DNA from: Myxococcus dinghuensis
GTDB lineage: Bacteria; Myxococcota; Myxococcia; Myxococcales; Myxococcaceae
DNA length: 64,000 nt
Direction of reading: 5' to 3'
Assembly: GCF_024198235.1 (NCBI RefSeq)
Contig: NZ_JAKCFB010000003.1
Span: 124,001 to 188,000, forward strand
This document shows positions 47,430-55,711 of this stretch, one piece after another. A model generated the notes under the pieces. That model saw only the letters and a program-made list of their open reading frames with translations. It ran no database searches and was not told the origin of the DNA. The position numbers and the translations under genes are program-made. The first letter of the stretch is position 1. Every line of letters starts with the position of its first letter.

Positions 47430-47933
47430 TTATCGCTCCTCACCACTCCAGTAGTCCACCTCGGCGGAGAGCGGGAGGGCGGTGTACAGCGTCCGCGTCG
47501 CCTTGTCCCCTCCGGGCGCCGAGCCCGCGGTGACGACCACCTTGCGGGAGTCGGGGTACACCATCACGTCGGGCTCGAGCATGGTGGAGAAGGCGAGGTA
47601 GCGCAGCGGCGCGTCACCGTCGTTGATGAGCTGGTGCGCGGTGCCAGCGCCCGCGGGGAGCGCCACGTAGTCACCGGCCTTCACCGGCAGGGACGTCTCG
47701 CCCAGGCGCAGGCGGCCGGAGCCGGAGAGGATGAAGTACGCCTCCTCGTTGGCGAGGTGGTAGTGCAGCGGCCAGGCGTGCTTGCCGGGTGGCAGCTCCA
47801 TGAGGCTGCACCCCAGCTTCTGGCCCTTGGCGGCGGCGCCCAATTGCTTGCGACGATACGTGACGCGTGGGCCCTGTATGACTTCGGTCCAGGGCAGCGC
47901 GGGCTCGTGGACGACGTGGGGATGGGAGGACAT
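47430..47933 (-). CDS. Cupin-domain protein
   Basis: A 167-residue single-domain cupin. WPLHYHLANEEAYFILSGSG is motif 1, with His, His and Glu metal ligands. VALPAGAGTAHQLINDGD is motif 2, with the last His. It binds a metal and probably a small acid or sugar. It starts after GGAGTCCACGCC, 15 bases from the end of the methyltransferase gene, with which it shares an operon. Confidence 0.88.
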   Translation of the reverse strand: MSSHPHVVHEPALPWTEVIQGPRVTYRRKQLGAAAKGQKLGCSLMELPPGKHAWPLHYHLANEEAYFILSGSGRLRLGETSLPVKAGDYVALPAGAGTAHQLINDGDAPLRYLAFSTMLEPDVMVYPDSRKVVVTAGSAPGGDKATRTLYTALPLSAEVDYWSGEER

Positions 47934-47948
47934 GGCGTGGACTCCGGT

Positions 47949-48725
47949 TCAGGGCCGCGTGGCCGTGAGGATGAAGACGCGGTGGGGGATGTCGAGGCGC
48001 TCACCGGGGAAGCGCTCGGCGAGGATGCGGGCGAGCGCGGCGTCGAAGCGCTCCACCTTGGCGGGAGGCAGCGAGGCGCCCACCTTGGCGCTGGCGCGGC
48101 AGCGGCCCCGCCACGCGGTGGGGGAGTAGAAGACAGGCACGTCGAAGGAGCACGTCTCCAGGTTCGTGAAGCCCACGTCTGAGATGTCGCGCAGCCACTG
48201 GGTGTAGATGCCGACGCCGTTGGCGAAGTGCTCGTAGGCGGGTGGATTGGGATTGAACTCGCTCATGAGGTCCTCGGTCGCCTGGGCGAGGTTGCCGCGC
48301 AGGCAGACCCAGTCGAAGTGGGCGATGACGATGCGGCCTCCCGGGGCGAGCAGGCGCGTGGCCTCACGAGCGACGGTGGGACGGTGGAACCAGTGCCAGC
48401 ACTGGCCGGCGGTGAGCAGGTCGAAGGTGCCCGAGGGCAGGCCCGTCTCCTCGGCGGGGGCCTCGCGGAAATCGATGGAGAGGCCCGCGTCGGCGGCGAG
48501 CTGGCGGGCCGCGGCGAGCAGGGGCGTGGACACGTCGAGCGCGGTGACCGAGCAGCCACGCTGGGCGAGCCCTCGGGCCACGGTGCCCGTCCCCGTGCCG
48601 AGGTCCAGGGCGCGCAGGCCGGCGCGCAGGTGCCCATCGCGGGCGAGCCGATCGAAGAACGCGTCAGGGAAGCCGGCGCGGTGCCGTGTGTAGTCGGCTG
48701 AAGTGCGTCCGAAGTCCACCTGCAT
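47949..48725 (-). CDS. Class I SAM-dependent methyltransferase
   Basis: A 258-residue methyltransferase of the UbiE/Methyltransf_11 type. The N-terminal FGRTSADYTRHRAGFPDAFF is followed by the SAM site ALDLGTGTGTVARGLAQRG and VTALDVSTPLLAAARQLAAD. LTAGQCWHWFHRPTVAREAT contains the catalytic aromatic region. A good AAAGGAG site sits ahead of the ATG; the frame open upstream crosses the promoter region and is rejected. It is first in an operon with the cupin. The substrate is unknown. Confidence 0.92.
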   Translation of the reverse strand: MQVDFGRTSADYTRHRAGFPDAFFDRLARDGHLRAGLRALDLGTGTGTVARGLAQRGCSVTALDVSTPLLAAARQLAADAGLSIDFREAPAEETGLPSGTFDLLTAGQCWHWFHRPTVAREATRLLAPGGRIVIAHFDWVCLRGNLAQATEDLMSEFNPNPPAYEHFANGVGIYTQWLRDISDVGFTNLETCSFDVPVFYSPTAWRGRCRASAKVGASLPPAKVERFDAALARILAERFPGERLDIPHRVFILTATRP

Positions 48726-48777
48726 GACGATGCTCCTTTCAGGTTCCAGCCCTCCAGACATGGGATGGCGCGCGCGT

Positions 48778-48799
48778 CTCGACAGACAATCGAGTCGAG
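48778..48799. promoter_or_regulatory. Dyad in the divergent promoter of the methyltransferase and HTH-citrate synthase genes
   Basis: CTCGAC - 10 bases - GTCGAG, with TCGAG repeated twice in a row at the right side. It could be an operator for the MerR-like domain fused to the neighbouring citrate synthase. Confidence 0.4.
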
Positions 48800-48831
48800 T
48801 CGACACTGGAGGTCCTGGAGGTTGGTGAGAC

Positions 48832-50124
48832 ATGAGTAGGCGCAAGGGCGGACGCTCTCAATCTCGATTCGACCATCGACCTGAGGAGGAGTTGCTGACG
48901 GCGGTGGAGGCGGCGGCGCTGTTGGGGGTGAAGCGCGCGACGCTCTACACGTACGTCAGCCGAGGGCTCGTGCGGTGCGTGCCTGAGACGGGCACGAAGG
49001 AGAACCGCTACGTCCGGTCCGACCTGGAGCGATTGAAGACGCGGCACGACGCCCGCGCGGGGCACGCGGCGGTGGCGTCGGGTGCGTTGCGTTGGGGTGA
49101 GCCGGTCATCGACTCGTCGGTGTCACGGGTGGGCGCGGAGGGGTTGGCGTACCGGGGGCATTCGGCGGTGACGCTGGCGATGGAGGGGCGGAGCCTCGAA
49201 GCCGTGGCGGAGCTGCTGTGGTCCGGGGTGCTTCCCGCGGGAGAGGTCGTCTGGCCCGCGGTGAAGGCGCCCTTCCCTGCCTCGGAGGTGGCGCGGTTGA
49301 TTCCGAAAGAGACGCCGCCGCTGCTGGCGCTGGCGACGGTGGTTCCGTTGCTGGGGGCCCGGGATGCGCTGCGCTTCGGAGCGACGCCGGAGAAGGAGCA
49401 GGAGCGGGCGCGCGGGCTGCTGCGTCACCTGGCCGCGTGGGTCTGCGTGGCACAGGCACCGGGGCGGGTGGCGCGGGCACTGAAGGCGAAGACGATGGCG
49501 GAGTCACTTGCGGTGGCGTGGGACGTCCGGGACGCGCGGGCGCCGACGTTGTTGAACCGGGCGCTGGTGATGAGCGCGGACCACGAACTCAACGTGTCGA
49601 CGTTCACGGCGCGGGTGACGGCATCCTCGGGAGCGGACCTGTATGCGTGCGTGAGCGCGGCGCTCGCGGCGATGTCGGGACATCGGCACGGTGGGGCATG
49701 CGACCGGGTGGAGGCCTTGCTGGCGGAGATTCGCCGACCGGAGCGCGCGGCGGCGGTGGTGCGGGAGCGGCTCCGTCGGGGAGAGAGTGTCCCGGGGTTC
49801 GGGCATCGGCTGTATCCAGACGGAGACCCGAGACTGCCGCCGCTCATCGAGGGAGCGCGCGCGTTCCGTCCAGAGGCACCAGGGGTCCGCATGGCGAGCG
49901 CGGTGCTGGAGGCGATGCGGCAGGCCGGACACCCTCCTCCGGCGTTGGACTACGGGTTGGTGATGGTGGCGGATGCACTGGGCCTCCCCCCGGGAGCCGC
50001 CGCCACGATCTTCGCCGTCGGACGGGCGGCGGGCTGGGTCGCGCACATCCTGGAGCAACGTGCGCAAGGACACCTGCTGCGCCCCAGGGCCCGGTACGTG
50101 GAGCCGATGGACGCGCCCAAGTAG
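48832..50124 (+). CDS. Citrate synthase-family protein with N-terminal helix-turn-helix
   Basis: A 430-residue fusion. Residues 24-70 are a MerR-type excisionase-like HTH (LTAVEAAALLGVKRATLYTY and RYVRSDLERLKTR). The rest is a citrate synthase. The catalytic His is in MSADHELNVST, the second His in PGFGHRLYPDGD and the Asp in ALDYGL. The linker ALRWGEPVIDSSVSRVGAEG marks the domain join. Similar fusions are known in actinobacteria and myxobacteria, and may sense acetyl-CoA or citrate and bind DNA. It is divergent from the methyltransferase operon, which it may control. Confidence 0.88.
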   Translation: MSRRKGGRSQSRFDHRPEEELLTAVEAAALLGVKRATLYTYVSRGLVRCVPETGTKENRYVRSDLERLKTRHDARAGHAAVASGALRWGEPVIDSSVSRVGAEGLAYRGHSAVTLAMEGRSLEAVAELLWSGVLPAGEVVWPAVKAPFPASEVARLIPKETPPLLALATVVPLLGARDALRFGATPEKEQERARGLLRHLAAWVCVAQAPGRVARALKAKTMAESLAVAWDVRDARAPTLLNRALVMSADHELNVSTFTARVTASSGADLYACVSAALAAMSGHRHGGACDRVEALLAEIRRPERAAAVVRERLRRGESVPGFGHRLYPDGDPRLPPLIEGARAFRPEAPGVRMASAVLEAMRQAGHPPPALDYGLVMVADALGLPPGAAATIFAVGRAAGWVAHILEQRAQGHLLRPRARYVEPMDAPK

Positions 50125-50161
50125 GGGATGACAGTGCAAACAAGCACGGATGAGGGACTTC

Positions 50162-50640
50162 GTGAAAAAGCGTAAGCCGTTGTCGGAGAACGAGCGCGAG
50201 TCGGCACTTCGAGCCATCGTCGGACAGGAGCCTGACGCCATGGTCGAAGCCGCCAAGGTGCTCTCCACGGATGCATCGACAGCCCCCAGGCTTCTCGAGC
50301 TCCTCGAGAAGGAGACGCGGGCCGAAGCGCGACGCCATTCTCCATGCGCTGACCTGGCATGGAGACCTCGCGTTGTGGGGCCTCATGGTCTCCATCCTCC
50401 TGGACCGGAAGGAGGACCCCAAGGTCCGGGGGCAGGCCTCGGAAGCATTGGGATACGGCTTCGCGAACTTGAAGACGACGTCCGAGAAGTTCCTGCAGGG
50501 CGTCAGCGCCTTGCTCGAAGCGCTCGGAGAGCCCTCACCAGAGGTTCGTTATTGTGCTGCCTTCGCATTGGGTTGCACAGGGCATCCGCCACTCTTGCCT
50601 GTCCTTGAGAAGATGCGGGCGGACCAGACTCCAGTCCCAG
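50162..50640 (+). pseudogene. HEAT-repeat protein gene, frameshifted and truncated
   Basis: The 5' part reads VKKRKPLSENERESALRAIV, then the frame shifts by one base near 50320-50330 (LEKET changes to GPKRDAILHALTWHG). The new frame gives classic HEAT helices: KEDPKVRGQASEALGYGFAN and SPEVRYCAAFALGCTGHPPL. The frame then runs into an IS66-derived end near 50632-50640, so the 3' part is lost. GTG after GAGGGACTTC is the best start. As sequenced it is not a functional gene. Its former role is likely PBS-lyase/HEAT-type repeat binding. Confidence 0.7.
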
Positions 50641-50841
50641 GGGGCTTCTTGCCCTTCTTGTAGAGCCAGTACTGCAGCGTGCCCAAGGACAAGTCGTGCT
50701 TGGCCACGAACTCCTTCTGCTGCAGCCCACTTGCCTCGAACTCCTCCACCCACTTCGGCCACTCATCCGGATTGGGTCGTCGCATGCCCCAACAACCCGC
50801 GAGGCGCGCTCAATTCAGGACGCCCGCCGTCGGTCGGTTAC
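50640..50841 (-). mobile_element. IS66-family remnant with truncated tnpA
   Basis: From 50785 downward, the frame reads EWPKWVEEFEASGLQQKEFV and AKHDLSLGTLQYWLYKKG, the N-terminal HTH of IS66 accessory protein TnpA. It breaks off at the HEAT gene junction. On the minus strand the element seems to begin at GTAACCGACCGACGG (50841), which resembles an IS66 left end (IR starts GTAA), leaving a 56-base leader. The rest of the element (tnpB and tnpC) is missing. Confidence 0.65.
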
Positions 50842-51135
50842 CAAGGGACTGCTCGTCCGGATTTCCGGCAAGTCTCGCCGCTCCGACCAGGAGCAAGAGT
50901 TCGACGCGGCCTGATGCAACCCCTCCGCAGCACTGACGGCCGGCAAGCCTCGCGCTCTCGCGATCGCTCCGCCGGCCGTCCTGCTTCCACTGATCGTGGC
51001 TCACGCGATCGAAATGCCGCGCCTTCTCAAGATCGTCTCCACTCCCGGGGGGCTCCACACAATGTGCGAGAGAGCCACGAAGCCGAGGCAACTCCAACCA
51101 GCACAGCCCTGACTTTCGTTTAGGGGCTGTTTGCT
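50842..51135. other. Unassigned DNA between IS66 remnant and small gene
   Basis: About 290 bases. A minus-strand frame spans it (about 110 codons) but it also runs into the IS66 end and has no ribosome site, so I do not call it. It may be the outer flank of the element or part of the disrupted locus. Confidence 0.4.
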
Positions 51136-51390
51136 TTAAGGCCATCCCTGGTCTACTTTTTGGCCGTTGTGGAAAATATCCATATCGGCTCCTTCGGAGT
51201 CAAAGCTGTAGACAATGATTCGACCCTCAAAAATCTCAACCTCGAGGGGGAGAGAGATATCTCCTTCCGCCACGACATCGAACGCGACGCCGGGGGGCAA
51301 TCGATACTGCCCTGTCCATGGCTCCAAAACAACTTCAAGCGCATCTGCTGTGGTGTTTCTCAGCTTAAGCGTTACCTTTGTGTTCGCCAT
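51136..51390 (-). CDS. Small beta-rich protein, possible immunity protein
   Basis: An 84-residue protein, with a strong AAAGGAGACGAT site ahead of ATG. It is strand-rich (KVTLKLRNTTADALEVVLEP, then VEIFEGRIIVYSFDSEGADM) and ends FHNGQKVDQGWP. It is soluble and acidic and has lower GC than the core genome. No family is recognised. It has its own promoter-like sequence and lies downstream, on the same strand, of a truncated coding fragment. Size, fold type and position suit an immunity protein, but that is inference. Confidence 0.65.
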   Translation of the reverse strand: MANTKVTLKLRNTTADALEVVLEPWTGQYRLPPGVAFDVVAEGDISLPLEVEIFEGRIIVYSFDSEGADMDIFHNGQKVDQGWP

Positions 51391-51454
51391 ATCGTCTCCT
51401 TTGATGCCGATAAACTGGCTCAGGACTCCCAGTCTTTTATGACAGGCGTGGCAC

Positions 51455-51483
51455 TAGTATAGCGCGTAGCGAGATATGCGCCA
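51455..51483 (-). promoter_or_regulatory. Sigma-70-like promoter for the small gene
   Basis: TTGGCG - 17 bases - TATACT on the minus strand, about 65 bases before the ATG. It lies in the short gap after the truncated fragment, so the small gene can be expressed alone. Confidence 0.45.
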
Positions 51484-51542
51484 AGTGCAAGCACGGGCGT
51501 CAGGCTGTGCGGCGCGCTGCTTGGGAGCCAAGGACTGAGCGC

Positions 51543-51671
51543 CTATTCCTTCGATTCCCTCAAGGGGAAACCCAGCGTGGTGCCTTCCGGTAGTACCCCC
51601 TTCTTGGTGAGGAGTTTCCCCTTTGTCAGCAATTCATCTGTCATACCCTTCAACCGCAATATGGAGTTGCC
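51543..51671 (-). pseudogene. C-terminal fragment of an interrupted gene
   Basis: An open frame of 42 codons with no start, ending in TAG. It includes RLKGMTDELLTKGKLLTKKG and VLPEGTTLGFPLRESKE. Its 5' side abuts the IS3 end at 51672, so the gene was cut by the insertion. It is basic and not recognised. It sits upstream of the 84-residue gene in the same direction, an order typical of a toxin C-terminus followed by its immunity gene. That reading is inferred. Confidence 0.5.
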
Positions 51672-52000
51672 CCCGTCAAATCGGACAGGGTCAGTGGGGT
51701 GAATTCGCGAGCCGAAACTCGCGGGGGGAGAGCATCTTCAGGGCCTTGTGGGGGTGCACGGCGTTGTAGTCGTCGAACCAGCGGGGCAGCTGCTGGAGGA
51801 CCATCTCGGCGCTGTCCAGGCGGTTCAGGTACACGGAGTCGCGCTTGAAGCTCTTCACGAAGGACTCCGCCATGCCGTTGCTCTCCGGCGAGTAGGCCGG
51901 CGTGGTGCGGATGAGCAGCCCCAGGCTGGCCCCGAATTCGCGCGTCGGGTGGGCCGTGAAGGCCGGCCCGTTGTCGGTGAGCCATTCAATCGGGTGCGGC
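51672..52000 (-). mobile_element. IS3-family remnant, C-terminal part of OrfB transposase
   Basis: The minus-strand frame reads PIEWLTDNGPAFTAH, SPESNGMAESFVKSFKRDSV and WFDDYNAVHPHKALKMLSPR to a stop at 51691. This is the C-terminal third of an IS3 DDE integrase, keeping the second catalytic Asp and the Glu. The outer end is near CCGTCAAATCGGACA (about 51674). The rest is lost where IS630 sequence begins near 52000. It is non-functional. Confidence 0.75.
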
Positions 52001-52864
52001 GCCTGGCGGCTGCCCGCTCACCATGCGGCGGTGCATGGCCGTGGCGGCCGTGGGGCGGGGAGCCTCATGCAACGCCGCAGCCCGGGAGTTGGGTTGTGCC
52101 ACCTCCACCGTCGTCAGTGCAGTGCGCCGCTACCGGGAGGAAGGACGCGGAGCGCTGCGAGACAGGAGGGAGGGCCACGGCCAGCGCAAGGTAGACGAGC
52201 GATTCCGAGAGAGGCTGGCGCGGGTGCTGGTGGGAACGCCCGAGGACTGGGGCTGGTGCCGGCCCACTTGGACACGGGAGTTGCTGTGCCTGGAGCTTGA
52301 GCGCCGCGGGCTGCCCCAGGTGTCCGTGGCGACCATGGGTCGTGCGCTCACCTGGCTCGGCGCGCGGCGCAAGGCCGCCAGGCCCATCGTCGAGTGTCCC
52401 TGGCCCGCGTGGAAGCGTCGGGTGGTGGTGGCACCGGGCAACAACCAGAAGCGCTTCCTGGCCGGAGCGTTGAATGTCCGGACGGGAAAGCTGACGTGGG
52501 TGGAGGGCAAATCCAAGGCCAGCGACCTCTTCATCCAGTTGCTCTGGCGGCTGGCGGGGGAGTACCGGCGCGCCCGCCGCATCCACCTCGTGCTGGACAA
52601 TGCAGCGGTCCACACCAGTCAGAAGACTCGCAAGGCGCTGGTCCAACTCAGAGAGCGCATCGTGCTCCACTTCCTGCCGCCCTACTGCCCCCAGGGCAAC
52701 CGCATCGAGCGCGTGTCGCTCGACCTGCACGCCAACGTCACGCGAAACCACCGCTGACCATGGCCCAGCTCATGGTGCGGGTACATGCCTACCTCGACGC
52801 GCGGAATGCACAGCGCTCTGCCTGTCCATCCCTGCGGCGAGTCGACCTCAGGCGCGCCTCCTGA
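52001..52864 (+). mobile_element. IS630-family remnant with decayed transposase
   Basis: The transposase reads from 52023: HTH AAARELGCATSTVVSAVRRY, then WGWCRPTWTRELLCLELERR. The frame passes from PWPAWKRR straight to VVVAPGNNQKRFLAGAL near 52421, so the segment that should hold the first catalytic Asp is deleted. The second Asp (VLDNAAVHTS) and the Glu (PQGNRIERVSLDLH) remain. A one-base shift near 52750 moves the end to another frame (MAQLMVRVHAYLDARN), which stops at 52864. Both changes make it inactive. Confidence 0.8.
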
Positions 52865-53215
52865 CGTCGTGCGAGAATCGAGATCGTTGGTTTAGCTCCG
52901 AAGGACAAGCTCTACGAACTGGCAAAGGATTTCTGGAATTGGTACCACCGCAAGGTGAAGCGGCCTGGAGATCCTGACCTCTCGAAGGAGGAGGCAGACG
53001 CGCTACACGAGGAGTGGAAGCAGCTCGGCAAGCCAGGGCCAGACTCGAAGAAGGATTGGGACTCCCCGAACCTCACAATCGGATTGGAAGACATCGTCGA
53101 ATCTCTCTTGCCAGACATCTTGTCTTCGTCCGACGTGGCCTGCTCGACCATGGACTGCGATTTTGACCAAAACGGACTGCCAGACCGTTGGGAAAGAGAA
53201 GAAATGTGTCGATAA
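52865..53215 (+). pseudogene. C-terminal fragment of a possible secreted toxin
   Basis: A 116-codon open frame with no start; its 5' end touches the IS630 stop. It reads IVGLAPKDKLYELAKDFWNW then YHRKVKRPGDPDLSKEEADA and ends DQNGLPDRWEREEMCR. It is charged and aromatic-rich and not recognised. The frame may start at an internal GTG (52955), but the conserved-looking part lies before it, so a truncated gene is more likely. It is followed 25 bases later by a DUF4279-like gene, the common order of effector C-terminus and immunity gene. The toxin label is inference. Confidence 0.5.
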
Positions 53216-53240
53216 CCATGCACAAATGGAGAGAACGGCC

Positions 53241-53633
53241 ATGACCATCGTCATCTGGCGCGCTTCAGGAGCTAGCTTCGATATCGATGCCTTCCTGCGC
53301 CACTTTCCAGCCCTCAGTCCAGATGCCACATGGCGCAAGGGAGAGATTGGGGTCGGTGGCCGAGTTGCCACCGACTCCGGGTTCAACAAGACTTTGTTCG
53401 AGGCAGCCTCTTCCGAAGTGGTTTCGGCGCAAATCGAGAAGGTGTTGTGGCAGTGGCGAGACGTCGCGGAAACACTGGTCGCACTAGGTGTTGCCCCAAT
53501 GCTCGATGTTGGGCTGGTGGTCGGTGGTGAGCGCGCCTTCACCGCCAGCGTCTTCATTGACGCGAAGGCACTTCAGGTCTTGGCAACGCTGAAGATTGGG
53601 CTCACCGTCTCCGCATACCCGTCCAACGACTGA
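53241..53633 (+). CDS. DUF4279-like protein, probable immunity protein
   Basis: A 130-residue soluble protein. MTIVIWRASGASFDIDAFLR, then WRKGEIGVGGRVATDSGFNK, a central helix (QIEKVLWQWRDVAETLVALG) and the C-terminal FIDAKALQVLATLKIGLTVS match the DUF4279 layout. Members of DUF4279 are often immunity proteins next to contact-dependent or secreted toxins. The start is the ATG after GGAGAGAACGGCC; a second ATG lies five codons upstream. It is complete, unlike its upstream neighbour. Confidence 0.65.
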   Translation: MTIVIWRASGASFDIDAFLRHFPALSPDATWRKGEIGVGGRVATDSGFNKTLFEAASSEVVSAQIEKVLWQWRDVAETLVALGVAPMLDVGLVVGGERAFTASVFIDAKALQVLATLKIGLTVSAYPSND

Positions 53634-53736
53634 AGGCTCGTATCCCGGCACACAACCTGTACATTCCGGACTCCCCCGCTGCTTGGCTCTGGCTCCTCGG
53701 ACACCGAGGGCCAGACGCTCGCGCGAGGAAGGACTC

Positions 53737-54096
53737 GTGTCACAAGGAAGCCCATCACGCATCATCACACTCCTCATCGCCCTGAGCCTGTCCCTCTCCG
53801 CCTGCTCACGGACAACAGCGGTGGTCCCGCGAGAGGATGGGAAAACCTGCACGGTGCGCCTCGAGGACACGGACACGCATGTCGCCGCAATCCGTGGCCG
53901 CCCCTGCGCCTCGATAGCTCTCCCCCATGGCCGGTGTCGCGCGAACGACTTCTTCTCCTCGGACATCTGCTCGCCCACCTGCGACATCTACGGCGGCATG
54001 GCGCTCTGTTACAGCCCAGCCCACATCGAGGTCGTCGCCTTCGCGGACCTCACCGCTGGCGAAGGAGACGCCCTCCTCCGCACATGCCACTGGTGA
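53737..54096 (+). CDS. Cysteine-rich lipoprotein
   Basis: A 119-residue lipoprotein. The GTG start follows GAGGAAGGACTC. The signal is SRIITLLIALSLSLSACSR with the lipidated Cys at about 23. The mature part has seven more cysteines (GKTCTVRL, RPCASI, GRCRAND, DICSPTCDIYGGMALCYS and a final CHW), so it is disulfide-stabilised. No family is recognised. The longer upstream frame is rejected for lack of a signal-compatible start. Confidence 0.68.
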   Translation: MSQGSPSRIITLLIALSLSLSACSRTTAVVPREDGKTCTVRLEDTDTHVAAIRGRPCASIALPHGRCRANDFFSSDICSPTCDIYGGMALCYSPAHIEVVAFADLTAGEGDALLRTCHW

Positions 54097-54155
54097 GCCC
54101 GCCCCTGTCACCTGCCAACCACCCGCACAATCCCCGGTTGGCTCCAGGCGCCACC

Positions 54156-54470
54156 GTGTACACACTGCGCGCCGTGGATCCTCGACGCACCTACCCCCGC
54201 TTCGCCATCGCCTCGCTGCTGGGCAACGTCGCCTTCCTCGGCTCCTGGGGCGTCCTCCTCACCCGCCCCCCGGGCTGGCTCGTCGTCGGCGTCATCCTGC
54301 TCGTCGCCTTCGTCGTGCTGCGCGTGGGCGGCATGTGGCTGTACGCCTCACGGCAGACGGAGGACATCCCGCGCGTGCGCCGCGCGGCCATCTTCACCAC
54401 CGTGCTCGCCGTCGTCGCCGTGGGCCTCTGGGTCTACACCGCCCTGCGCGGCCCCCGCGTCGTGCTCTGA
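54156..54470 (+). CDS. Small membrane protein with three helices
   Basis: A 104-residue integral membrane protein: FAIASLLGNVAFLGSWGVLL, WLVVGVILLVAFVVLRVGGM and AAIFTTVLAVVAVGLWVYTA. The GTG start after GGCTCCAGG is chosen; an ATG 24 codons upstream is possible and would overlap the lipoprotein gene's end. No family is recognised. It converges with ychF. Confidence 0.6.
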   Translation: MYTLRAVDPRRTYPRFAIASLLGNVAFLGSWGVLLTRPPGWLVVGVILLVAFVVLRVGGMWLYASRQTEDIPRVRRAAIFTTVLAVVAVGLWVYTALRGPRVVL

Positions 54471-54550
54471 AACGGCTCGCGGGCGCCCTCCTTGCCGGAA
54501 AGCGCCCGCGGGGTGCGTCATGGCTGGCGGCTCCAAGGCCGCGCACGCCA

Positions 54551-55666
54551 TCAATTGCCGTGGCGGAAGTGCATGCAGTCGCCGTCCTGGACGACGTACT
54601 CCTTGCCCTCGATGCGGAGCAGGCCCTTCTCCTTCACGGCGGACTCACTGCCCAGTTGCACCAGGTCCTCCCAGCGCATCACCTCGGCCTTGATGAACTT
54701 GTGCTCGAAGTCCGAGTGGATCTTGCCCGCCGCCTGCGGCGCCTTGTCGCCCCTGTCGATGGTCCACGCGCGGCACTCCTGCTCGCCCACCGTGAAGTAC
54801 GTCCACAGGCCCAGGAGCTTGTAGCCCGCCCGCACCACCTTGTGCAGACCCGGCTCCGTCAGCCCCGCGCTCTCCAGGAAGCCCGGGCGCTCGGTCTCCG
54901 GCAGCTGCTGGATTTCCGACTCCAGCGCCGCCGCGAGCACCACCACCTCCGAGCCCTCCTTCGCGGCCATCTCCTTCACCGCGGCGACGTGCTTGTTGGC
55001 GTCCTCCTTGCCAATCTCGCCCTCGCTGATGTTCGCCACGTACAGCACGGGCTTGTCCGTCAGCAGGAACAGGTCGCGGATGACGGCCAGCTCCTCCTCG
55101 GACAGCTTCTGCGCGCGCACCGTCACGCCCGAATCCAGCCCCGCCTTCACGCGGTCCAACACCACCAGCTCGGCCTTGGCCTCGTCGCCCGCCTTGCCGG
55201 CCATCTTGGTGTTCTTCTGCGTGCGCTCGCGGCGCTTCTCGACCGTCTCCAGGTCCTTGAGGCACAGCTCCGTGTCGACCACGTCCCGGTCCCTCACCGG
55301 ATTCACCCCGCCCTCGACGTGGGTGACGTTGTCGTCCTCGAAGCAGCGCAGCACGTGCAGCACCGCGTTCACCTGGCGGATGTTGCCCAGGAACTGGTTG
55401 CCCAGGCCCTCGCCCTTGGAGGCGCCGCGCACCAGGCCCGCGATGTCCACGAACTCCAGCGACGTGGGGACCTTCTTCAGCGGCTTGATGAGCTCGGACA
55501 GCTTGTCCAGGCGGTCATCCGGCACCGGCACCACGCCCACGTTGGGCTCGATGGTGCAGAAGGGGTAGTTGGCGGCCTGCGCGCGAGCGCCCTCGGCCGA
55601 CAGCGCGTTGAACAGGGTGGACTTGCCCACGTTGGGCAGCCCGACGATGCCGATGGAAAGACCCAT
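54551..55666 (-). CDS. ychF: Redox-responsive ATPase/GTPase YchF
   Basis: A 371-residue OBG-family P-loop protein that binds ribosomes and hydrolyses ATP in preference to GTP. P-loop GIVGLPNVGKSTLFNAL is at 5-21. VDIAGLVRGASKGEGLGNQF is the G3/switch II region, and the usual G4 Asn-Lys-x-Asp is replaced by NISEGEIG, as in YchF. The C-terminal TGS domain includes GYKLLGLWTYFTVGEQECRA. The start is MGLSIGIVG after CCAGGGAATCACC; six residues upstream are dropped. It lies 45 bases after atpF. Confidence 0.96.
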   Translation of the reverse strand: MGLSIGIVGLPNVGKSTLFNALSAEGARAQAANYPFCTIEPNVGVVPVPDDRLDKLSELIKPLKKVPTSLEFVDIAGLVRGASKGEGLGNQFLGNIRQVNAVLHVLRCFEDDNVTHVEGGVNPVRDRDVVDTELCLKDLETVEKRRERTQKNTKMAGKAGDEAKAELVVLDRVKAGLDSGVTVRAQKLSEEELAVIRDLFLLTDKPVLYVANISEGEIGKEDANKHVAAVKEMAAKEGSEVVVLAAALESEIQQLPETERPGFLESAGLTEPGLHKVVRAGYKLLGLWTYFTVGEQECRAWTIDRGDKAPQAAGKIHSDFEHKFIKAEVMRWEDLVQLGSESAVKEKGLLRIEGKEYVVQDGDCMHFRHGN

Positions 55667-55711
55667 GGTGATTCCCTGGAACAAACGCGCCGGGGGGCGC
55701 GCTTCCCCGGA

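Noticed and set aside
50810..51145. A 111-codon minus-strand frame as a gene
   Set aside because: It has no ribosome site, runs into IS66 end sequence, and gives a composition unlike a folded protein.
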